A stretch of 32,118 nt of DNA from JAFKKS01 sp039808325 (lineage in GTDB: Bacteria; Pseudomonadota; Alphaproteobacteria; Rhizobiales; Xanthobacteraceae): assembly GCA_039808325.1 (NCBI GenBank), contig JBDHSU010000029.1, positions 1-32,118 on the forward strand, written 5' to 3'. The notes under the pieces are model-generated. The model was not told the DNA's origin. It was given only the letters and a program-made list of their open reading frames with translations, and ran no database searches. A program made the translations under genes and the position numbers. Shown in pieces: positions 21,852 to 27,545 of this stretch (position 1 is the stretch's first letter; every line of letters starts with the position of its first letter).

Positions 21852-22898
21852 ATGCTGGTCGAAGCAACCACCGAGATTGCCTCCCGCATCACGGGGGCCA
21901 TTCGCAGCGCTGCGCAGGCGACGGGCGCGAGCTTCGACTATCTTTTGAAGACGGCGCTGCGCGAATCCAACCTCAACCCCACGGCCCAGGCGGCGACGTC
22001 GTCGGCGAAGGGGCTGTTTCAGTTCATCGACCAGACCTGGCTCGCCACCATGAAACAGGCGGGGCCGCGCCTCGGCTATAGCGACGTCGCGCAGTCGATC
22101 GTGCAGACGCAAGGCGGCAAGTACGTCGTTCCCGACGCCTCCCGCCGCAAGGCGATCCTGAATCTCCGCAACGATCCCGCGGCGTCCGCGGCCATGGCGG
22201 GCGCCTTCACGGAGAGCAACGCGGCGGTCCTGAACAAGAAGCTTGGCCGCCAGCCGACCGACGGGGAGCTTTACATCGCGCATTTCATGGGGGCGAGCGG
22301 CGCCGCGAGGCTGATCAAGTCGGCTTCGACGCGGCCCGGCACGCAGGCCGCTTCGCTGTTTCCGCATGCGGCGCGCGTCAACCGTTCGATTTTCTATACG
22401 AAGGACGGCGCGGCGAAGAGTACCGCCCAGGTCTATGCGCAACTCGTAGCCAAGCACGAGAAGACGCAAACGCCGGACGCGATCGCGGCGATCGCGACGG
22501 CGATGGCGCCACAGGCCGTGAACGCGACCGCCTCGGCCGCCGCGGTGCCGATGCCCGCGTCTCGCCCGCGCGGCGTCGGCGAAGCGCAGTCGGTAGCGGC
22601 GGCGAGCGCGGCGATGGACGCCATCCCGGTGGCGCGCGCCGCTTTTGCCGGCGAGACGCAGCCGGCGTTCTACGGACTTTTCCGCACCGACAACCGGGCG
22701 CCGGTATCGGAAGCCGTGAGCCGTTTCTGGGGCGGTCAGGGGCCGGACACGCCGACCAAGCTGACCGTCTCCGCTCCCGCGCGAACGTCGGCCGCCGAGG
22801 AAGCGGCCCCCGTCGCCAGCGCCAAGGTCGGCAAGCCGCTCAACCTCTTCCAATTCCTGCATCGCGATATCCAGGCGGCGGCCTCCGATCCGGCTTGA
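21852..22898 (+). CDS. SLT-domain lytic transglycosylase without recognisable signal peptide
   Basis: A 348-residue protein with an N-terminal lysozyme-like SLT domain (about 5-165). LLKTALRESNLNPTAQAATSSAKGLFQFIDQTWL carries the catalytic Glu of the RES motif and the SAKGLFQF motif; YIAHFMGASGAARLI follows. The C-terminal half (about 200-348) is alanine/proline-rich and low in predicted structure. Such enzymes cut the glycan strand of peptidoglycan with 1,6-anhydro formation. I see no signal peptide in this start (ATG 21852, GGAG eight bases upstream) or in longer in-frame versions, so export must be atypical, or it acts in a secretion or flagellar setting. A CtrA-like box is upstream and a DUF2336 gene downstream. 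Confidence 0.88.
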   Translation: MLVEATTEIASRITGAIRSAAQATGASFDYLLKTALRESNLNPTAQAATSSAKGLFQFIDQTWLATMKQAGPRLGYSDVAQSIVQTQGGKYVVPDASRRKAILNLRNDPAASAAMAGAFTESNAAVLNKKLGRQPTDGELYIAHFMGASGAARLIKSASTRPGTQAASLFPHAARVNRSIFYTKDGAAKSTAQVYAQLVAKHEKTQTPDAIAAIATAMAPQAVNATASAAAVPMPASRPRGVGEAQSVAAASAAMDAIPVARAAFAGETQPAFYGLFRTDNRAPVSEAVSRFWGGQGPDTPTKLTVSAPARTSAAEEAAPVASAKVGKPLNLFQFLHRDIQAAASDPA

Positions 22899-22938
22899 CG
22901 CGTGCGCCAATAAGGACGCCGCCGCAGGACGTTTATGG

Positions 22939-22954
22939 TGAACGCTTTGTTAAG
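22939..22954 (+). promoter_or_regulatory. weak CtrA-box-like site upstream of DUF2336 gene
   Basis: TGAA-N7-TTAAG, two bases from TTAA-N7-TTAAC, ending 55 bases before ATG 23010. Weak in itself; listed because of the matching sites in front of the two neighbouring transcription units. Confidence 0.25.
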
Positions 22955-23009
22955 CCGAACGCCGCATCATGGCGGCTATTGAAACGCGTCGCGGCGGATC
23001 GCCCTTTTC

Positions 23010-24149
23010 ATGATCGTTCGCCAATTCCTCACCTGGATCCGGACGGCGTCGGCGGGCTCGCGCGCCGATGCGACGAGCGCCCTGGCGCGCGCCTATCTCT
23101 ATTCCGATCTTTCGCTGGACGATCGCGCGGCCGCCGAGGGCGCGATGATCATGCTGCTCGACGATCCGTCGCCGCTCGTGCGCCTGGCGCTCGCGGAATC
23201 GCTTGCGGCAAGCCCTGAAGCGCCGCCCGCCGTCATTCTCGCGCTTGCCTCCGATCAGCCCGAGATCGCGGCGGTCGTCTTGCGGCGCTCGCCCTTGTTC
23301 CTCGACGCCGATCTCGTCGACACCGTCGGATCCGGCGATGCGCCGCGCCAAGCGGCCATCGCCGCGCGCGATTATCTGCCCTGCGCCGTCGCTGCCGCGA
23401 TCGCGGAGGTCGGAACGGCCGAGGCATGCCTGATCTTGATCGAGAATCCGGATGCGCTCATCGCGCCGTTCTCGCTCGACCGGATCATCGAGCGCTTCGG
23501 GCATCTCGCCGCGATCCGGGAATCGCTGTTAGCGCGCGACGATCTGCCGGCCGCCGCGCGGCAGACATTGGTCGTCAAGCTGTCACAGGCGTTGACGGGA
23601 TTCGTCACCGCGCGCCATTGGCTCGACGAGGCGCGCGCCGCGCAGATCACGCAGGAAGCTTGCGAGAAGGCGACCGTCACGCTCGCCGCCGAGACGGCTG
23701 AATCGGATGTGGGGCCGCTCGTACGTCATCTGCGCGAAAGCGGCCAGCTCACGCCGGGGCTTGTTCTTCGCGCGCTTCTGTCGGGAAACATTCTGTTGTT
23801 CGAGGAGGCGCTGGCGGAACTGTCGGGTCTTCCTCTGGCCCGTATCTCGCGGCTCGCTCACGATCGCGGCGGGCGCGGCCTGCGCGCCGTGTTCGAGAAA
23901 GCGGGCTTCCCGTTGTCGACCTATCCGGCCGTGCGCACCGCACTCGAGACGCTTCGCGAGACCGGCTATTACGGCGACATCGGCGGCGCGGCGCGGCTCA
24001 AGCGCCGCATGGTGGAACGTGTCCTCACGCACTGCGAGGAGCAGGGCGACGGCGATATCGAACCGCTGCTGATGCTGCTACGCCGATTTGCGCTCGAGGC
24101 TGCGCGGGAAGAGGCGCGGCTGTTCTGCGACGAGCTTGCCGCCGCCTGA
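23010..24149 (+). CDS. DUF2336 protein
   Basis: A 379-residue, largely helical, acidic protein matching the alphaproteobacterial DUF2336 family, which has no settled function. The N-terminal half reads like HEAT-type helical repeats (LDDPSPLVRLALAESLAAS, then ASDQPEIAAVVLRRSP, then ENPDALIAPFSLDRIIERF). The C-terminal part, from about residue 230, contains GLVLRALLSGNILLFEEALAELSGLPLARI and GRGLRAVFEKAGFP, which I take as the most conserved portion. No membrane segment or signal peptide. It is convergent with the HPt gene (37 bases between the stops). Neighbouring response-regulator and HPt genes suggest a signalling role; that is inference from context. Confidence 0.85.
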   Translation: MIVRQFLTWIRTASAGSRADATSALARAYLYSDLSLDDRAAAEGAMIMLLDDPSPLVRLALAESLAASPEAPPAVILALASDQPEIAAVVLRRSPLFLDADLVDTVGSGDAPRQAAIAARDYLPCAVAAAIAEVGTAEACLILIENPDALIAPFSLDRIIERFGHLAAIRESLLARDDLPAAARQTLVVKLSQALTGFVTARHWLDEARAAQITQEACEKATVTLAAETAESDVGPLVRHLRESGQLTPGLVLRALLSGNILLFEEALAELSGLPLARISRLAHDRGGRGLRAVFEKAGFPLSTYPAVRTALETLRETGYYGDIGGAARLKRRMVERVLTHCEEQGDGDIEPLLMLLRRFALEAAREEARLFCDELAAA

Positions 24150-24186
24150 TTTTCCCCGGACCGCTTTCTTGAGAGGGGAGTGGCGG

Positions 24187-24768
24187 CTACGCGTCAGGCA
24201 CCAGCCGTGGCCCGCGCACGGTGCGCAGCGGCGTCGGGTGCTCGCGGATTTGGCCGGCAAGAAATTCGTCCGCCACCCGCCGCAACGTTTTCGCCAGCAT
24301 TTGCGCGACGTGATTTTCCCGGTCGCGTTCATTCTCGCGGATGATCGCGCAGACGCCGTCGACGTGCTGGTTGATGAGTTCGATCGGCACGCGGTGCGGA
24401 TCGGGCGCGTGATCGAGAACGCGGCAGAGGCTTTCCGCCGCGTCGGCGGCGTGCGGATAGCCGAGCGTGACCGCCTGGCCCTTGATGTCGTGGGCCGCGC
24501 GGAACAGGTCCTCGCGTGTGCTGCCGTTCAGGCCGCTTGCGATCACGCGTGCCCTGACGCGATCGAGACGGTCACACTCGTCCTGCATCCAGTTGTCGAA
24601 TTCGTGCGAGAGCCGGTCGAGCGCCGCTTCCGCCCGCGCGATCGGGTCGAGGTCCGGCGTCATGTCGTTATTGGTGATGACGACGAAACGGGCGAGCGGA
24701 TGCTGCGGCGTAATGATCTCGTGATCGGCGAAGGTGCGCACGGTGGGCTGGTTTTTACGCGGCTTCAT
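24187..24768 (-). CDS. histidine phosphotransfer (HPt) domain protein
   Basis: A 193-residue cytoplasmic protein whose central helical bundle (about 60-150) has the HPt motif AAHDIKGQAVTLGYPHAADAAESLC; His93 is the expected phospho-acceptor. N-terminal ~55 residues and the C-terminal LRTVRGPRLVPDA are less conserved. It would relay phosphate between a hybrid kinase and a response regulator. ATG 24768 has GAGG upstream; a TTG at 24801 overlaps the stop of the response-regulator gene (TTGA), so expression is coupled either way. The adjacent regulator is the obvious partner. No kinase gene is adjacent; the HWE kinase at 30142 is 5 kb away and not clearly related. Confidence 0.88.
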   Translation of the reverse strand: MKPRKNQPTVRTFADHEIITPQHPLARFVVITNNDMTPDLDPIARAEAALDRLSHEFDNWMQDECDRLDRVRARVIASGLNGSTREDLFRAAHDIKGQAVTLGYPHAADAAESLCRVLDHAPDPHRVPIELINQHVDGVCAIIRENERDRENHVAQMLAKTLRRVADEFLAGQIREHPTPLRTVRGPRLVPDA

Positions 24769-24797
24769 CGTCGTGGTCCTCGGTTGCTCTGCCGCGG

Positions 24798-25346
24798 TCA
24801 AAAGGACTGCGCCTTGGCTTTCGCCAAGAGCGGTTGGATGCGGATGATGTCCGCCTGGCCGCCCTTTCGCCGCTCGGGGCCCGCGTAGCTTGCGTTCACG
24901 TTGCGGCGGCGGTCCGGTCCGAAATAAGTCTTCGTCTTAACGAAGGGGCGGGGGTTCGCCACGACGTTGAGGATGCGCTGATAGAGCGCCTTCGCCGAAA
25001 TCGGCTTGGTGAGGAATTCGGTGACGCCGGCATCGCGCGCCGCGGTCACGCGTTTCTTCTCCGCATGGCCGGTCAGCATGATGATCGGCACGTACGGGTT
25101 GGCGTTGCTGTCCGGCTGGCGGATCATCTGGGTGAGTTCGAGTCCGTCGAAGATCGGCATGGCCCAGTCCGTGATGAGGATGTCGGGCGAGAAATGGCTG
25201 CAGGCTTCGAGCCCGGCGGCGCCATCCTCCGCTTCGTACACTTCGCGCGTTCCGAATCCATGCAGCAGCGTGCGCAAGATGCGCCGCATATGCGCGTTGT
25301 CGTCGATGACGAGAAAGCGGAGACGATTGAACTCGATACGGACCAT
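24798..25346 (-). CDS. single-domain response regulator with C-terminal basic tail
   Basis: A 182-residue protein with a CheY-like receiver domain (about 9-128): acid pair Asp15-Asp16, phospho-acceptor Asp60 in ILITDWAMP, Thr92 in LTGHA and Lys114 in FLTKP, all present. There is no DNA-binding domain. The C-terminal ~55 residues hold two copies of a short motif, FGPDRRR and AGPERRK, seen in several alphaproteobacterial regulators next to HPt or PAS genes. I chose ATG 25346 (MVRIEFNRLRFLVIDD); 25367 would add seven residues. The gene is first in a response regulator-HPt pair and has a CtrA-like box 65 bases upstream. Confidence 0.92.
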   Translation of the reverse strand: MVRIEFNRLRFLVIDDNAHMRRILRTLLHGFGTREVYEAEDGAAGLEACSHFSPDILITDWAMPIFDGLELTQMIRQPDSNANPYVPIIMLTGHAEKKRVTAARDAGVTEFLTKPISAKALYQRILNVVANPRPFVKTKTYFGPDRRRNVNASYAGPERRKGGQADIIRIQPLLAKAKAQSF

Positions 25347-25410
25347 GACGCAACTCGACGAGCGCAAAGCTCCCGACTCCTAAGGCGCGCGTCAAAGCTA
25401 CATTTGGGCT

Positions 25411-25426
25411 GTTAAGGAAGGGTTTA
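25411..25426 (-). promoter_or_regulatory. CtrA-box-like site upstream of the response regulator-HPt pair
   Basis: On the minus strand the site is TAAA-N7-TTAAC, one base from TTAA-N7-TTAAC, and lies 65 bases before ATG 25346. The surroundings (25376-25430) are richer in A/T than the flanks, in agreement with a promoter. Confidence 0.45.
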
Positions 25427-25534
25427 GCATGCAAGCGCAACGGGTGGGCCGCTCGAGCCCTCGCTTCGACAACCCACAACTTCCCGGCCGATCGGCCATG
25501 GAAAACTCCGTTTTCGCGGGCACGACCGGGTATA

Positions 25535-25825
25535 ATGAAGAACATGCGGAAGATGGTGTCGCGCGCGATGCGCAAGGTCCCCTGGTATGCGGTGATCGCC
25601 TTTTATTTCCCGGCCATCGTTGTGGCCCTGGGGGGCACGACGCTGTTCTCCGCCGCCCATCGGCACATTTTCGGGTACCCGCTTAATCTCGAGGCGCCCG
25701 TGGGGCGCTTTGCCGATGCAATCTGGATGCCCTCCATGGTTTCGATCATGGTGCTGGCCGCGGGCACCGCTGCCGTGGAAACCGCTCTGCTGCTGTGGTG
25801 GCTCGGCCGCCAGTTGATTCCGTGA
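25535..25825 (+). CDS. small membrane protein of unknown function
   Basis: A frame of 96 residues with two strongly hydrophobic segments, about 16-38 (VPWYAVIAFYFPAIVVALGG) and 66-90 (MPSMVSIMVLAAGTAAVETALLLWWLG), joined by a loop with SAAHRHIFGYPL; the N-terminus is basic. This is the pattern of a two-helix inner-membrane protein. I do not recognise a family. The start is uncertain: ATG 25535 overlaps a TATAAT at 25531-25536, so if that is a -10 box translation begins at ATG 25553 (MVSRAM) instead. A REP-like element begins 29 bases after the stop. Confidence 0.6.
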   Translation: MKNMRKMVSRAMRKVPWYAVIAFYFPAIVVALGGTTLFSAAHRHIFGYPLNLEAPVGRFADAIWMPSMVSIMVLAAGTAAVETALLLWWLGRQLIP

Positions 25826-25854
25826 GGCCGCCGGCGGCCGCTCGGGCCTTTCGA

Positions 25855-25966
25855 CGGGATGAGGAAAAGTGCGGAGCGGTTTTCCACCCGCATCCCGCTC
25901 TAAGTTATGAGAATCGATCACGTTCATGATTTTGGATCGATTCGATCCAAAATCATCGCGATCTAG
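25855..25966. repeat. two-hairpin inverted repeat element, copy A
   Basis: About 112 bases, matching in reverse complement the element at 27430-27545 with few differences. First hairpin: CGGGATG-A-GGAAAA pairs with TTTTCC...CATCCCG. Second: 15-bp arms beginning ATGATTTTGGATCGA at 25926-25940 and ending AATCAT at 25956 around a single T. The element ends in CTAG (25963-25966), and the CTA there is the stop codon (TAG on the minus strand) of nadK. Confidence 0.85.
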
Positions 25967-26745
25967 TAGCTGAACTGCTCGCGCAGGATCCGCTCGTCGA
26001 GGCTGTGCCCGGGGTCGAACAGCAGGCGCATCGCGATGCCGCGATCCATGCCGATGGCGACGGCGCTGACGTTGCGGACCTCGTCATGATCGGCGACCGC
26101 CGCGACCGGGCGCTTTTCCGCCTCGAGAATCTCGATCGCCACATGGGCGGTGCTCGGCAGAAGCGCGCCGCGCCAACGCCGCGGCCGAAACGGACTGATC
26201 GGCGTCAGGGCCAGCAGGTCGGCATTGATGGGAATGATCGGGCCCTGCGCCGACAGATTGTAAGCGGTCGATCCCGCCGGCGTCGAAACGAGCACGCCGT
26301 CCGCCACGAGCTCGGTCAGCCGCACGTTGCCGTCGATCAGGATGCGCAGCCGCGCCGCCTGATGCCGCTGGCGGAACAGCGAGACTTCGTTGAAGGCGAG
26401 GTGCTCGGCCTCGTGCCCGGCGGTGTCGCGGGTGCGCATGACCAGAGGGTGGATGACGGTCGTGCGCGCCGCCGCGATACGTTCCGGCAAGTTGTTCTCG
26501 TGGAACGCGTTCATCAGGAATCCGACGGTTCCGCGATGCATGCCGTAGATCGGCTTGCCCGTCTTGATGAAGCGGTGCAGCGTCTGCAGCATCAGGCCGT
26601 CGCCGCCCAGCGCGACGACCACATCGGCGTCCTCCGGCGCGGCGTCGCCGTAGCGGCGGGAGAGGCGCAGGCGCGCGTCCTCCGCCTCCGGCGAGGGGCT
26701 GGCGACGAAAGCGATGCGCGCTTGCGTAGGAGAGGGAGCGTTCAT
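25963..26745 (-). CDS. nadK: NAD kinase
   Basis: A 260-residue cytoplasmic enzyme that phosphorylates NAD to NADP. The GGDG motif with catalytic Asp49 is at 47-50 (VVVALGGDGLML), followed by the second NAD-kinase stretch EHLAFNEVSLFR and the glycine/serine-rich DGVLVSTPAGSTAYNLSAQGPI. GTVGFLMN is the conserved loop between. The length suits alphaproteobacterial NadK (about 255-260). ATG 26745 is used; the ribosome binding site is weak. The gene is divergent from cutA with 123 bases between. Its stop codon comes from the CTAG end of a repeat element, so the extreme C-terminus (REQFSY) may have been set by the repeat. Confidence 0.94.
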   Translation of the reverse strand: MNAPSPTQARIAFVASPSPEAEDARLRLSRRYGDAAPEDADVVVALGGDGLMLQTLHRFIKTGKPIYGMHRGTVGFLMNAFHENNLPERIAAARTTVIHPLVMRTRDTAGHEAEHLAFNEVSLFRQRHQAARLRILIDGNVRLTELVADGVLVSTPAGSTAYNLSAQGPIIPINADLLALTPISPFRPRRWRGALLPSTAHVAIEILEAEKRPVAAVADHDEVRNVSAVAIGMDRGIAMRLLFDPGHSLDERILREQFSY

Positions 26746-26868
26746 GGCGGCTACGCGTTTGGGCCTTTGCCGAAATTACTGGCTGCGCAATACCGGAATT
26801 TGGCGTCCGGGGCCATATGCGGGTTCCGGCGACGATTGGGCGGCGCCGCAGCGAAGGTCGGAGAAGTC

Positions 26869-27204
26869 ATGGAGCGTCCGGTATTCATCTATGTCACCTT
26901 TCCCGCGCTCGCCGAAGCCGAGCGCGTCGGCCAGGCGATCGTCACGCGCCGGCTCGCGGCCTGCGTGAACATCTTGCCCGGCATGATCTCGCATTACTGG
27001 TGGGAGGGGAAAGTCGAGCGCGGCGAGGAGGCCGTGGCCTTGTTCAAGACGCGGGCGTCGTTGGCCGAGGCGCTCGCCGCCGCCGTCAAGGAGCTTCACA
27101 GCTACACGACGCCGGCGATCGTCACCCTCCCGGTGGAAGGCGGCGACGCCGCCTATCTCGCGTGGATCATGACGGAGACGGCCGACGAGGGAAAACGAGG
27201 CTAG
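26869..27204 (+). CDS. cutA: divalent-cation tolerance protein CutA
   Basis: A 111-residue ferredoxin-like protein that forms tight trimers and is related in fold to PII. Typical text: FIYVTFPALAEAERVGQAIVTRRLAACVNILPGMISHYWWEGKVERGEE, then KTRASLAEALAAAVKELHSYTTPAIVTLPVEGGDAAYLAWI. Metal binding is known for E. coli CutA; the physiological role in alphaproteobacteria is unclear. ATG 26869 has GGAGA six bases upstream. The stop TAG at 27202-27204 is followed immediately by a tandem 13-14-base repeat and a run of hairpin repeats. Confidence 0.94.
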   Translation: MERPVFIYVTFPALAEAERVGQAIVTRRLAACVNILPGMISHYWWEGKVERGEEAVALFKTRASLAEALAAAVKELHSYTTPAIVTLPVEGGDAAYLAWIMTETADEGKRG

Positions 27205-27280
27205 CCAAGCGGGCTTGCTGGAAGGAACTTGCCAAAGGACTTTGCCAAAGGGCCTTGCCCAACGGACTTGGCCGAAGCCG
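27204..27280 (+). repeat. imperfect tandem repeat, 13-14-base period
   Basis: Five full units and a partial sixth begin GCC or GCTG and end in CTT, TTT or CTTG: 27204-27216, 27217-27230, 27231-27243, 27244-27256, 27257-27270, 27271-27280. The best-matched units are GCCAAAGGACTTT and GCCAAAGGGCCTT. The array begins on the last base of the cutA stop codon. It has no obvious coding role, though one frame stays open across it. Confidence 0.65.
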
Positions 27281-27295
27281 TATTCCGGCGCGAGG

Positions 27296-27323
27296 GTCCT
27301 CATGCCGCGAAGGGCATGAGGAC
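27296..27323. repeat. inverted repeat, 11-bp arms
   Basis: GTCCTCATGCC (27296-27306) and GGCATGAGGAC (27313-27323) pair perfectly around GCGAAG. It lies within the repeat mosaic after cutA and could serve as the cutA terminator hairpin. Confidence 0.6.
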
Positions 27324-27334
27324 TCCGGCACGTG

Positions 27335-27381
27335 GAGCACGATCTCGAAAAGCGGAAACCGGTTCTCGGAAATGCATGCTC
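27335..27381. repeat. interspersed rhizobial-type palindromic element
   Basis: The element opens GAGCACGATCTCGAAAAGC, has a central AAACCGGTT and ends GCATGCTC. It matches, from memory, a very common rhizobial intergenic element with GAGCATGATC...ACCGGTT...ATCATGCTC. GAGCA and TGCTC are the outer arms. Confidence 0.6.
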
Positions 27382-27406
27382 AACCGTAAGAACGGACGCG
27401 GGTCTC

Positions 27407-27423
27407 ATTCAACGCGGTTGAAT
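27407..27423. repeat. short inverted repeat, 7-bp arms
   Basis: ATTCAAC and GTTGAAT around GCG. It precedes the CTAG of the 116-bp element by 6 bases and may be part of a larger composite element. Confidence 0.5.
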
Positions 27424-27429
27424 CAGGCC

Positions 27430-27545
27430 CTAGATCACGACGATTTTGGATCGAATCGATCCAAAATCGTGAACGTGATCGATTCTCATAACTCAGAGCG
27501 GGATGCGCGGAAAACCGCTCCACACTTTTCCTCATCCCGCTCTAG
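27430..27545. repeat. two-hairpin inverted repeat element, copy B
   Basis: About 116 bases, near-identical to the reverse complement of 25855-25966. Its palindrome has arms ACGATTTTGGATCGA with a central T, where copy A has ATGATTTTGGATCGA; the opposite arm changes to match. Both ends are CTAG (27430-27433 and 27542-27545). The second CTAG supplies the stop codon of btuB on the minus strand. Its GAGCGGGATG hairpin would stand directly after the btuB stop and could act as terminator. Confidence 0.85.
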
